A model generated the notes under the pieces. It saw only the letters and a program-made list of their open reading frames with translations. It was not told the DNA's origin and ran no database searches. A stretch of 64,000 nucleotides of DNA from Bacteroidetes bacterium HGW-Bacteroidetes-1 (GTDB lineage Bacteria; Bacteroidota; Bacteroidia; Bacteroidales; F082), in assembly GCA_002842755.1 (NCBI GenBank), contig PHDU01000006.1, positions 32,683 to 96,682 on the forward strand, read 5' to 3'. Both the position numbers and the translations under genes were made by a program. The stretch's first letter is position 1. Every line of letters starts with the position of its first letter. This document shows positions 46,277 to 56,370 of this stretch, piece by piece.

Positions 46277-46284
46277 CAAAAATA
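46277..46284 (-). promoter_or_regulatory. -7 promoter box for the elongated receiver gene
   Basis: Minus-strand TATTTTTG fits TAnnTTTG, 58 bases before the ATG. No -33 box at the proper distance. Confidence 0.35.
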
Positions 46285-46412
46285 CAACTAAACAATGAAC
46301 CATATGCAGGTGATTGTTACTGATTTCACAATAAAAATCATGTAAGAAAAGGAAGAGAGCAACTAGCTAATTTACGCAAGAAATTCTGCTTAATTACGCA
46401 AAATGGATATAA

Positions 46413-47057
46413 TTAAATATTAATCAGCTTATTACGTATAGAGTAAGCAAGCAATGAAACTGTATTTTTTGTGCCTGTCTTTGACATAAGGTTTGATTTA
46501 TGACCAACGATAGTGCGTTCACTTACAAAAAGTTTTTCAGCAATTTCTCTATTGCTCAATCCTTCGGCGAGTAATTCAATTACTTCTAATTCACGCCGGG
46601 TAAGATTAAGATCGTTTTCATGCTTGTCTTCTTTGATTACAGTTTTTGTGAAATAATCCCAAAGCTCTTCACTATAATAGGTTTTTCCATTATAAACTGC
46701 TTGTAAAGCTCTATCAAGGACTTCTTTACGTATATTTTTGATTAGAAAACCCTTTACGCCAGCTTCCATCATACTTTGAATGTAGGCATCTTCTTTGAAC
46801 ATTGTCAAAGCAATGATTTTTAATGATGGGTATTTTTCGAGTGCTTTTTTAGTGGCTTCAATGCCATTCATCACAGGCATTTCAATATCCATGAGTACAA
46901 GATCGGTCACTTCATGCTCCAGTATTTGAAGGAATTCAGCACCATCGGATGCTTCAGCCACTACTTTTGCATACCCTAACTTATTGATAACCATCTTTAA
47001 ACCACTTCTAAAAATTTCATGGTCATCAACAATAATTACACGTATTACCGGATCCAT
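46413..47057 (-). CDS. NarL/LuxR-type response regulator
   Basis: 214 residues: a receiver (1-120; Asp in LVLMDIEMPVMNGIE, Lys in GFLIKNIRKEV) and a LuxR helix-turn-helix (150-210; LTRRELEVIELLAEGLSNREIAEKLFVSERTI, split here by its conserved E-L-E-V and S-N-R-E-I-A). It binds DNA when phosphorylated. It is the only classical DNA-binding regulator near the hydrogenase block, 0.9 kb upstream of hydC and on the same strand, so it could be the transcriptional output of the sensor cascade. No cognate kinase is adjacent. Confidence 0.93.
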   Translation of the reverse strand: MDPVIRVIIVDDHEIFRSGLKMVINKLGYAKVVAEASDGAEFLQILEHEVTDLVLMDIEMPVMNGIEATKKALEKYPSLKIIALTMFKEDAYIQSMMEAGVKGFLIKNIRKEVLDRALQAVYNGKTYYSEELWDYFTKTVIKEDKHENDLNLTRRELEVIELLAEGLSNREIAEKLFVSERTIVGHKSNLMSKTGTKNTVSLLAYSIRNKLINI

Positions 47058-47081
47058 TTTTTAGTGTTTATTTTATAACAG

Positions 47082-47089
47082 CAAAGGTA
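47082..47089 (-). promoter_or_regulatory. -7 promoter box for the NarL-type regulator
   Basis: Minus-strand TACCTTTG, an exact TAnnTTTG match 25 bases before the ATG at 47057. The -33 position has no clear TTG. Confidence 0.45.
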
Positions 47090-47533
47090 AGAATTTTAAC
47101 GATTTAAAATGTGTATTCTTAATTCAGGATATGAATACTATCGATTTTTTGAGGTTCATAGGTTTTTGATTGATTCAAATAGAAACGAATAGTAAATTTA
47201 TTATTTTGGCTCCATATTGTGAGTTTTCTCAATCTTGCTAACTTTTCATTTCATGACAGATAGTTTGAGAATCGGGTTTTGAAAATGAAGACGGGATGTT
47301 CATTTCTTCATATTTTTCGGTTTTATCTTTTTTGAATTGGTACATTTAACATTGAAAATAGAGTGTTAAAAACAAAAAATCAATACATTTGGCGCCGTTT
47401 TGATGTGGTAATTCAATACTTATATGCCAATTAATATATTCATCAAATACATTAATGTATTATATATCAATTATATAACTTTCAGCTCAATGCAGCAATG
47501 TTAATTGATATATGAATTTAAAGCAGGGATTAA
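47090..47533. other. Long AT-rich divergent regulatory region with palindromes
   Basis: It contains TACATTTG (47384-47391), a -7 box for the rightward gene, a perfect 16-bp palindrome AATACATTAATGTATT (47446-47461), and a 12-bp inverted repeat ATATATCAATTA (47462-47473) / TAATTGATATAT (47502-47513). Both repeats would lie in the 5' untranslated part of the KASIII transcript, as operator or RNA structure. No other frames of note. Confidence 0.5.
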
Positions 47534-48505
47534 ATGAGAAATGTTTATATAAAAGGAACAGGATCTTACGCTCCAGATAACGTTGTTAAGAATGATTTTT
47601 TTAAGAGAGTTGGTTCATCAGATGAATGGATATTTGAACATTTAGGAATAAGGGAAAGAAGAATCTCGACTGGAGAAACCACAAGTGATCTGGGGTATAG
47701 GGCAGGATTGAATGCAATTGAAGATGCTGGTTTGACCGTTGATGATATTGATTTGCTTATTGTTGCAACGGCAACTCCTGATCGTCAGGCTCCTTCTTGT
47801 GCATGCTTTGTTCAGGAAAAGTTAGGAGCCTTCAAAACCGTTGCCTTTGATGTAGCCGCTGTTTGTTCTGGTGCATTATTTACTATTTCTGTTGGAGTAC
47901 AGTTTATTAAAACTGGAATGTACAACAATGTCCTAGTAATAGGAGCTGATACTTTCTCAACTATAACAGACTGGAATAGAAGAGATTCTGTTTTCTTTGG
48001 TGATGGTGCAGGGGCAATGGTACTCTCTCACACAGATGAAGACATGGGATTTATAGATTTCAATCTACACTCAGATGGTCGGGGTAAAGATCATTTTTCC
48101 ATCCCTGCTGGTGGTTCAGAGCAGCCCACAAATCAGGATACTTTAAATAGCAAATTGCATTACTTTCAAATGAATGGCAAAGAAGTTTATAAAACAGCCA
48201 TTGAAGTTGTTCCAAAAAGTATTGATGAGATTTTGACAAAGAATAATTACCTCATTGAACAAATAGATTTTATGATTCCTCACCAGCCGAGTATCAGAAT
48301 TTTAGAAGAAATTGCCCATCGTGTACATTTACCTTTCAGTAAGGTAATGACCAACATGGATCGTTATGCAAACACTTCTGGTGGTACAATTCCTATTTTA
48401 TTGGATGAATTACACAGAGCCAATAAATTTTCAACCAATGATATTTTACTTTTTGCTGCTGTTGGAGCAGGCTGGACGTGGGGTACTGCTTTATACAAAT
48501 GGTAA
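47534..48505 (+). CDS. Second KASIII-like beta-ketoacyl synthase
   Basis: 323 residues, FabH family. The catalytic triad is intact: Cys in FDVAAVCSGALFTISV, His in DFMIPHQPSIRILEE, Asn in RYANTSGGTIPILLDE. It differs from the housekeeping FabH at 25-26 kb throughout, so it is an old paralogue. It is followed 90 bases later by an enoyl-ACP-reductase-like gene. Such pairs may provide alternative starter units or act in an unusual lipid or polyene pathway, but no ACP or elongating synthase is adjacent. The unusually long, palindrome-rich leader suggests specific control. Confidence 0.88.
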   Translation: MRNVYIKGTGSYAPDNVVKNDFFKRVGSSDEWIFEHLGIRERRISTGETTSDLGYRAGLNAIEDAGLTVDDIDLLIVATATPDRQAPSCACFVQEKLGAFKTVAFDVAAVCSGALFTISVGVQFIKTGMYNNVLVIGADTFSTITDWNRRDSVFFGDGAGAMVLSHTDEDMGFIDFNLHSDGRGKDHFSIPAGGSEQPTNQDTLNSKLHYFQMNGKEVYKTAIEVVPKSIDEILTKNNYLIEQIDFMIPHQPSIRILEEIAHRVHLPFSKVMTNMDRYANTSGGTIPILLDELHRANKFSTNDILLFAAVGAGWTWGTALYKW

Positions 48506-48595
48506 ATCGCGTTAAAGTGAACTTTTATTGCTTTCATACTTAGCTCAAATCACCATCAAAATCAACCCAAAACTAAATTTTCAATACTTTAAATT

Positions 48596-49429
48596 ATGCA
48601 AAATCAATTATTTTCCGGAAAAACATTTCTCATTACCGGAATCGCTGATAAAAATTCCCTTGCCATGTTTGTTGCAAAAAAAATAAAAGAAAATGGAGGA
48701 GCAGTTGTATGTACCGGTTTGGGTATAAGTCCATTTCATAAGAACTTGTCCGAAAGAGCACAAGCTTTTTTGCAAAAGAACCATGAGGATTTTGTTGCAG
48801 CTGTTCAAAGCGAATTGGGTGATACAGTAACCGCTATTCTCGATGTTACAATTGATGAAAGTATCGAGAGCTTTGCAATAGCGCTGAAAGAGAAGAATAT
48901 TAAACTGAATGGCTTTCTTCATGCAATTGCTATGGACAAAACCATCCGCCAAAAAGAAGTCAAACCACTTATTGAAGTCACAAAGGATGAGTTTTGCGAC
49001 ACGATGGAGGTTTCAGCGTATTCGCTTATTCGTTTGGCTTATTACCTGATGAAATTTGATATTCTTCAGCCAGACTCATCAATCTGTTCTTTAAGTTATA
49101 TTGCTGCAGCGAAGGTAACTTTCCATCCCTACAGAAATATTAGCATCGCCAAAGCTGCTTTGGAACGAATTACAATTGAACTGGCTGATGAACTGGGCCG
49201 TTTGAACGGTACTCGAGTGAATGCAATTCGTTTTTCGCCCTACATGGGCAGTAAAGCTGGAAACGCAACCCTGACAGAAAATGTTATTGAAACATCAGAT
49301 GAAATAAGCCCGTTAGGAAACGCCACTCCCGATGACCTGTCCAATGAAGTAATTCATTTATTCCGGCCAAATGGAAGGATAACTGGTGAAATAAGGCATG
49401 TGGATGGTGGATATAATATTATGGGGTAA
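48596..49429 (+). CDS. FabI-like enoyl-ACP reductase (SDR), divergent
   Basis: 277 residues. NAD-binding segment TGIADKNSLAMFVAKKI corresponds to the FabI G-I-A-x-x-x-S-I-A motif; the catalytic Tyr-x6-Lys is intact in YRNISIAKAALE, and the other conserved Tyr in SLSYIAAAK. The C-terminus VDGGYNIMG matches FabI. It is divergent enough (long N-terminal half with LGISPFHKNLSERAQAF) that it may not be the main enoyl reductase. Neighbour of the second KASIII gene and likely cotranscribed. Confidence 0.82.
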   Translation: MQNQLFSGKTFLITGIADKNSLAMFVAKKIKENGGAVVCTGLGISPFHKNLSERAQAFLQKNHEDFVAAVQSELGDTVTAILDVTIDESIESFAIALKEKNIKLNGFLHAIAMDKTIRQKEVKPLIEVTKDEFCDTMEVSAYSLIRLAYYLMKFDILQPDSSICSLSYIAAAKVTFHPYRNISIAKAALERITIELADELGRLNGTRVNAIRFSPYMGSKAGNATLTENVIETSDEISPLGNATPDDLSNEVIHLFRPNGRITGEIRHVDGGYNIMG

Positions 49430-49613
49430 TTGTACTTTAGTGAAGAAGTAAAGGTGAAATCGGTTGTTTGCCATTTGAAGAGAATGCCTCTCATCAGATC
49501 AAACACCTTTTACAGGTAACAAATTTATCTACAGGAGTTTACTTTAACTGCTTGATTTGATATTTTACCCTATGCTTTCATAATTGCGCTTTCCTCTTAC
49601 AATCGTTTTTTAC

Positions 49614-49621
49614 TACCTTTG
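49614..49621 (+). promoter_or_regulatory. -7 promoter box for ileS
   Basis: TACCTTTG, exact consensus. It overlaps the first possible start (TTG 49619), so the ATG at 49661 is the real start. Confidence 0.55.
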
Positions 49622-49660
49622 CACCCAATTTTTTATAATGCAGCTTTATTGCAGTGTAAT

Positions 49661-52600
49661 ATGACAAAAGTAAAATATAAAGAGTACAAGTATCTCAATC
49701 TCACCCAAACAGGTGAAGATGTGAGAAAATTTTGGGAGGAAAACGACATATTCAACAAGAGTCTTGAAACTCGCTTACAAGGTGAACCATACGTTTTTTA
49801 TGAGGGGCCACCTTCTGCTAATGGGGTTCCAGGAATTCACCATGTTATGGCGAGAGCTATCAAGGATATTTTTTGTCGCTACCAAACACTCAAGGGTAAG
49901 CTTGTACAACGTAAAGCTGGTTGGGATACTCACGGTTTGCCTGTTGAAATCAGTGTTGAGAAAACCCTTGGCATAACCAAAGATGATATTGGGAAGACAA
50001 TATCTGTTGAAGATTACAATCAGGCCTGTCGTAAGGAAGTGATGAAATATAAAGATCTTTGGGACGAACTGACCCGCAAAATGGGTTACTGGGTCGATCT
50101 TGATCATCCATATATTACATTTGAAAATAAATATATTGAGACTGTATGGAATCTTTTATCGAAACTTTTTGATAAAGGTCTTCTCTACAAAGGTTACACC
50201 ATTCAGCCCTATTCTCCCGCTGCTGGCACAGGCCTCAGTACACATGAGCTAAACCAGCCGGGTTGTTATCGTGATGTCAAAGACACCTCAGCAACAGCCC
50301 AGTTTGAATTGATACGCAACGAAAAATCGGAATTTTTACATGCTGATGATAACATTCCTGTTTTTATTCTTGCCTGGACTACTACCCCATGGACACTTCC
50401 TTCTAATACTGCCCTTGCGGTTGGTTCGAACATAGACTACCTACTGGTTAGAACTTTTAATCCTTATACATGCTTACCGATTAAGGTGATCCTGGCAAAG
50501 GATCTTTTGTATGGATACTTTGATGAAAAAATGCTAGATGTTGATCCTGAAGACTATAAAACAGGTGATAAAAAAATACCTTTTTCTATTCTGGAAACCT
50601 TAAAAGGAAAGCAATTGAATGGCCTTACCTACAATCAACTTATCCCTTGGATTCGTCCAATGGGCGATGCTTTTCGTGTGATCGAGGGTGACTTTGTTAC
50701 CACAAGTGATGGTACAGGAATTGTGCATATTTCTCCAACTTTTGGTGCTGATGATGATCGGGTTGCAAAAGTTAATAGTATTGCACCTCTTTTACTCATC
50801 GATAGTGAAGGAACACGACGTCCGATGGTAGATTTGAAAGGGCGGTTTTTCCTCATTGAAGATCTGGATCAGGATTTCGTTCAAAACTTTGTTGATACAA
50901 AGAGTTACCATGATTTTGCCGGACGCTTTGTGAAAAATCAATATGACGAAAGCCTTAGTTCTGATGATGCAACACTCGACGTGGATATTTCGGTGATGCT
51001 TAAAAAGGAAAACAAAGCTTTTCGTATTGAAAAATTTGTGCATAGCTATCCGCATTGCTGGCGTACCGACAAACCTGTATTGTACTACCCGATGGATAGC
51101 TGGTTTATTCGTACAACGACTTATCGTGAACGAATGATGGAGCTCAATAAAACCATCAACTGGAAACCAAAATCAACGGGTGAAGGCCGGTTTGGCAACT
51201 GGCTCGAAAACCTTGTTGACTGGAACCTTTCCCGATCGAGGTTTTGGGGAGTTCCATTGCCTATCTGGACTTCTGAGGACAAAACAGAGCAATTATGTTT
51301 TGGATCTGTTTCTGATCTTAAAGATGCAGTTAACACCTCAATTAAAGCTGGTTTGATGGATGCAAACCCTTTCGAAGAATTTGAGGCCGGAAATAATAGT
51401 GATGAAAATTACAATACATTCGACCTTCACCGCCCCTTTTCAGATCGTATTGTATTGGTTTCTGCTTCTGGTAAGCCAATGTACCGTGAACCCGATCTCA
51501 TCGATGTTTGGTTCGACTCAGGCGCTATGCCTTATGCTCAAACACATTATCCTTTTGAAAATCTGGATAGTTTCCAGAAGAATTTCCCTGCCGACTTTAT
51601 AGCTGAGGGAGTGGACCAAACCCGTGGATGGTTTTTCACGTTGCATGCCATCGCTGTGATGTTGTTTGATTCTGTAGCTTTCAAAACAGTCGTGTCCAAC
51701 GGATTAGTGCTTGATAAGAATGGCAATAAGATGTCGAAGCGATTGGGAAATGCTGTTGATCCGTTTGAAACCATCGAAAAATATGGCCCTGATGCCACAC
51801 GCTGGTATATGATAACAAATGCTCAACCCTGGGATAACCTTAAGTTTGACCTTGGTGGATTGGATGAAGTTAGACGAAAATTTTTTGGTACCCTCTACAA
51901 CACTTATGCCTTCTTTGCTCTTTATGCAAATATTGACGGATTTGCTTATTCTGAAGATGAAATTGCCCATTCTGAACGTCCTGAGATTGATAGATGGATA
52001 TTATCAGAGCTTAATTCTCTTGTTCAGCTTGTGGATGAATCGTACCGAACCTATGAACCTACCCGTGCCGGAAGAGCAATTCAAGAATTTGTGGATGAGC
52101 ATTTGAGCAATTGGTATGTGCGCCTTTCCCGACGTCGTTTCTGGAAAGGTCAATATACCTTCGATAAGATTTCTGCCTACCAAACACTTTACACTTGTCT
52201 TGAGACAATTGCTCAATTAGCATCACCTATTGCACCGTTTTTCAGCGAACAGCTTTTCCGTGATCTGAACAAGGTAACAGCCCGCCAATCCATCGAATCG
52301 GTACATCTTTCTCAATTCCCCATTGCAAATCTTTCACTTATTGATAAAGATCTTGAAGAGAGAATGGAGTTGGCACAGAAATTCTCATCCATGGTTCTTT
52401 CACTTCGGAAAAAGGCCAATATTCGTGTACGGCAACCATTAAACACAATAATGATTCCGGTGATAGATGATAAAATGCGTCAGCAGCTTCAAGACATTGA
52501 AAATCTTATTTTGTCAGAGGTTAACGTTAAACAAATAAATTACCTTACTGATGATAACGGCGTTTTAATAAAAAAAATAAAACCCAATTTTAAAACATTG

Positions 52601-53098
52601 GGACCTCGGTTTGGGAAGTTAATGAAACAACTTGCAATACTGTTTGCAGGCTTTTCACAATATGATATCAGACGGTTGGAAATCAATGGAAGTCAAACAA
52701 TAAATATTGAAGGGCAGACGCTTGATATAAGTCTGGAAGATGTGGAAATTACAACAGAGGATGTACCGGGTTGGACTGTTGCAACTCAAGATAAACTTAC
52801 TGTTGCTCTCGACATGACGCTAACACCGCAGTTATTGCAGGAAGGTCTTGCCAGAGAGATTGTTAATAGGGTTCAGAACCTAAGAAAGGATTCTGGTTTG
52901 GAGGTGACGGATCATATCTTACTTGAAATTGAAGCCGACGAAGAAACCGCTGATGCCCTGCGTTCATTTAAAGAATATATTTGTTCTGAAACGCTTGGAA
53001 CATTAGAAATCATTGATCAACTTGATGATGTAAATATGACTGAAAATGAGCTTGTTGAATCAGTATTTGTCAAAATTAGAGTAACAAAACAGAATTAA
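49661..53098 (+). CDS. ileS: Isoleucyl-tRNA synthetase, eukaryote-like type
   Basis: From the ATG at 49661 there are 1145 residues. It charges tRNA-Ile. The class I HIGH motif has the form GPPSANGVPGIHH, and the KMSKS motif is GNKMSKRLGN; the editing domain lies between (AWTTTPWTLPSNTALAVG, FVTTSDGTGIVHISPTFGADD). The length and GIHH form are those of the eukaryote-like IleS clade, which tends to be less sensitive to mupirocin than the usual bacterial type. The anticodon-binding region follows from about 690. Complete. The next gene follows after 104 bases. Confidence 0.96.
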   Translation: MTKVKYKEYKYLNLTQTGEDVRKFWEENDIFNKSLETRLQGEPYVFYEGPPSANGVPGIHHVMARAIKDIFCRYQTLKGKLVQRKAGWDTHGLPVEISVEKTLGITKDDIGKTISVEDYNQACRKEVMKYKDLWDELTRKMGYWVDLDHPYITFENKYIETVWNLLSKLFDKGLLYKGYTIQPYSPAAGTGLSTHELNQPGCYRDVKDTSATAQFELIRNEKSEFLHADDNIPVFILAWTTTPWTLPSNTALAVGSNIDYLLVRTFNPYTCLPIKVILAKDLLYGYFDEKMLDVDPEDYKTGDKKIPFSILETLKGKQLNGLTYNQLIPWIRPMGDAFRVIEGDFVTTSDGTGIVHISPTFGADDDRVAKVNSIAPLLLIDSEGTRRPMVDLKGRFFLIEDLDQDFVQNFVDTKSYHDFAGRFVKNQYDESLSSDDATLDVDISVMLKKENKAFRIEKFVHSYPHCWRTDKPVLYYPMDSWFIRTTTYRERMMELNKTINWKPKSTGEGRFGNWLENLVDWNLSRSRFWGVPLPIWTSEDKTEQLCFGSVSDLKDAVNTSIKAGLMDANPFEEFEAGNNSDENYNTFDLHRPFSDRIVLVSASGKPMYREPDLIDVWFDSGAMPYAQTHYPFENLDSFQKNFPADFIAEGVDQTRGWFFTLHAIAVMLFDSVAFKTVVSNGLVLDKNGNKMSKRLGNAVDPFETIEKYGPDATRWYMITNAQPWDNLKFDLGGLDEVRRKFFGTLYNTYAFFALYANIDGFAYSEDEIAHSERPEIDRWILSELNSLVQLVDESYRTYEPTRAGRAIQEFVDEHLSNWYVRLSRRRFWKGQYTFDKISAYQTLYTCLETIAQLASPIAPFFSEQLFRDLNKVTARQSIESVHLSQFPIANLSLIDKDLEERMELAQKFSSMVLSLRKKANIRVRQPLNTIMIPVIDDKMRQQLQDIENLILSEVNVKQINYLTDDNGVLIKKIKPNFKTLGPRFGKLMKQLAILFAGFSQYDIRRLEINGSQTINIEGQTLDISLEDVEITTEDVPGWTVATQDKLTVALDMTLTPQLLQEGLAREIVNRVQNLRKDSGLEVTDHILLEIEADEETADALRSFKEYICSETLGTLEIIDQLDDVNMTENELVESVFVKIRVTKQN

Positions 53099-53158
53099 TG
53101 CGATTTTTTCTTATAGTTTGGTAGGATATATTACATAAAAAGTACTAAATTTATACCG

Positions 53159-53175
53159 GATTCATGAAATGAATC
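53159..53175. promoter_or_regulatory. Small perfect palindrome before the dksA-like gene
   Basis: GATTCAT-GAA-ATGAATC, seven pairs with a three-base loop, 28 bases before the ATG at 53203. It could be an operator or a leader hairpin; nothing more can be said. Confidence 0.3.
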
Positions 53176-53202
53176 GTTGAAAGAACACTAACACTTAAGG
53201 TT

Positions 53203-53616
53203 ATGAAAACAGAGAATTTGAAGGATACTGAAAATAAGAAAAACAGGTATTCGGATGAGGAGTTAGAAGAATTTAAACAAATCATTTTAGATAAACTTGT
53301 AAAAGCCCGATCGGATTATAAGTTGCTTTCTGAGGCGCTTTCTAACGAGGATGAGAATGGCACGAATGATACTTCTCCAACATTTAAAGTGCTGGAAGAA
53401 GGCTATCAGGTGCTTTCAAAAGAAGAAAACGGACGCCTTGCAGCGCGTCAGCAAAAATTCATCAACAACCTCGAAAATGCACTTATTCGCATTGAAAACA
53501 AAACGTATGGTATCTGCCGTGTAACCGGAAAATTGATTGCGAAGGAGCGCTTACGTATAGTTCCGCATGCAACCCTTAGTATTGAAGCTAAATTGCAGCA
53601 AGGAGGCAATCAATAG
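53203..53616 (+). CDS. TraR/DksA-family protein with reduced zinc finger
   Basis: 137 residues: a charged coiled coil (20-100) and a C-terminal finger-like segment YGICRVTGKLIAKERLRIVPHATLSIEAK. DksA binds the RNA polymerase secondary channel with ppGpp. Here only one of four zinc cysteines remains, the other positions being Thr/Lys and His, a form common in Bacteroidota. It is followed by lspA after 70 bases, a conserved pairing in the phylum. Confidence 0.88.
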   Translation: MKTENLKDTENKKNRYSDEELEEFKQIILDKLVKARSDYKLLSEALSNEDENGTNDTSPTFKVLEEGYQVLSKEENGRLAARQQKFINNLENALIRIENKTYGICRVTGKLIAKERLRIVPHATLSIEAKLQQGGNQ

Positions 53617-53652
53617 TAAATGATTCATCTTTTAATTTAGAAGTTATTTATT

Positions 53653-53682
53653 CATCCCTGGCTAAATCAGCAGTCGGGGATG
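53653..53682 (+). terminator. Hairpin between the dksA-like gene and lspA
   Basis: CATCCC (53653-53658) pairs with GGGATG (53677-53682), followed by TTTT and directly by the lspA ATG at 53687. It may end part of the upstream transcripts or modulate lspA translation. Confidence 0.4.
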
Positions 53683-53686
53683 TTTT

Positions 53687-54334
53687 ATGAACCTGTTTAT
53701 ATATCCAATCGAAAAAGTGAAACGCCCTTTTATCATCGTATTTTTTGTACTTCTTTTTGATCAGCTACTTAAGTTTTATATAAAGCTTACCATGACTATC
53801 GGTCAGGAGTTTGCTGTAGCAGGAGATTGGTTTATTATTCATTTTACCGAAAACAATGGAATGGCTTTTGGTTTTCAGTTTGCGGGTGAATGGGGCAAAT
53901 TATCCCTGAGTATATTTCGCATTCTGGCAGTTATTGCCATTGGTATTTATTTGTGGCTACTAACAAAAAAGAAGATAAGTTTTGGCCCTGTTTTTGGAAT
54001 TTCAATGGTTATGGCCGGAGCAATAGGCAACATCCTTGATAGCGCTTTTTATGGTATGATTTTTAGCAACAGCACTTTTCATTCAGTAGCTCAATTTCTA
54101 CCTGAAAGCGGCGGCTATGCTAACTTTTTGCATGGCAAAGTAGTGGACATGTTTTATTTCCCACTTTTGGTACTGAGGCAAACAGAGTCACCTGCCTGGA
54201 TTCCGGATTTTATTTTTGGTAATGATGGATATTTCATCTTTTTCAGACCAGTTTTTAATATTGCAGATGCAGCAATTACTACCGGAGTAGTTTGGCTATT
54301 GCTCTTTGAAAGGAAATTTCTAAAGAGCATGTGA
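53687..54334 (+). CDS. lspA: Lipoprotein signal peptidase (signal peptidase II)
   Basis: 215 residues with four membrane helices. It cleaves the signal peptide of lipoproteins after diacylglyceryl transfer. Conserved motifs: DQLLKFYIKL, ENNGMAFGF, GAIGNILDSAFYG, GKVVDMFYFPL (first catalytic Asp), and PVFNIADAAITTGV (second catalytic Asp). The family is usually about 160-170 residues; the extra 45 residues lie between GNILDSAF and GKVVDM, an insertion typical of Bacteroidota. It would process the several lipoproteins in this window. Confidence 0.94.
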   Translation: MNLFIYPIEKVKRPFIIVFFVLLFDQLLKFYIKLTMTIGQEFAVAGDWFIIHFTENNGMAFGFQFAGEWGKLSLSIFRILAVIAIGIYLWLLTKKKISFGPVFGISMVMAGAIGNILDSAFYGMIFSNSTFHSVAQFLPESGGYANFLHGKVVDMFYFPLLVLRQTESPAWIPDFIFGNDGYFIFFRPVFNIADAAITTGVVWLLLFERKFLKSM

Positions 54335-54481
54335 GTTTTTTTATTTTTTGACAGATTTTTCTTGATTGACTTTAACCGCAATCTATCATCATATTGTTAT
54401 GAAATAAAGTATTAGGAGTAAAAAATGTCGAATTGATTCCAAAAAACCTCTTAACATACTTATAAAAACAATTCTAAATCT

Positions 54482-54489
54482 TATCTTTG
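54482..54489 (+). promoter_or_regulatory. -7 promoter box for atpDC
   Basis: TATCTTTG, an exact TAnnTTTG match 41 bases before the atpD ATG. No TTG at the expected -33 distance. Confidence 0.5.
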
Positions 54490-54526
54490 CGCCCAAATTG
54501 AATTTTAGCTAAACCTTATCGTTTAA

Positions 54527-56041
<1,515 letters not shown>

Positions 56042-56059
56042 ATATAAAAACCCCTACCC

Positions 56060-56296
56060 ATGCACTTGGAAATTATAACACCCGATAAAACCATTTTCGC
56101 CGGAGAGGTGCAGTTGGTTCAGCTACCGGGGCTTGATGGATTGTTTGAAATTCTAAACAACCATGCCCCAATGATTGCAGCACTTGGAAAAGGCCGTATA
56201 AAAATCCAGGATGAGGGGAAAAAATTTACTTTTTTTGAAATCAACGGAGGGGTATTGGAAGTACTAAGCAACAAAGTCCTTGTTATGGCTGAATAA
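56060..56296 (+). CDS. atpC: F1 ATP synthase epsilon subunit, short form
   Basis: 78 residues, only the N-terminal beta-sandwich (LEIITPDKTIFAGEVQLVQLPG, FEILNNHAPMIAAL, INGGVLEVLSNKVLVMAE). The C-terminal two-helix domain, which inhibits ATP hydrolysis in many bacteria, is absent; the family is usually 130-140 residues. This short form is common in Bacteroidota. A strong terminator follows at once. Confidence 0.92.
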   Translation: MHLEIITPDKTIFAGEVQLVQLPGLDGLFEILNNHAPMIAALGKGRIKIQDEGKKFTFFEINGGVLEVLSNKVLVMAE

Positions 56297-56314
56297 TGCC
56301 AAAAAATCTAAAAA

Positions 56315-56347
56315 CAAAAAAACCGGATGAAAATTCCGGTTTTTTTG
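56315..56347. terminator. Strong bidirectional terminator between atpC and ferritin
   Basis: CAAAAAAACCGGA (56315-56327) and TCCGGTTTTTTTG (56335-56347) form a perfect 13-bp repeat with a 7-base loop. With A-runs on one side and T-runs on the other, it ends both the atpDC and the leftward ferritin transcript. Confidence 0.88.
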
Positions 56348-56370
56348 TTTTATCATACGTTGAGATTCCT

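Noticed and set aside
49430..49660. T-box or tRNA-like leader upstream of ileS
   Set aside because: No T-box core sequence or cloverleaf could be drawn, and T-boxes are not expected in this phylum.
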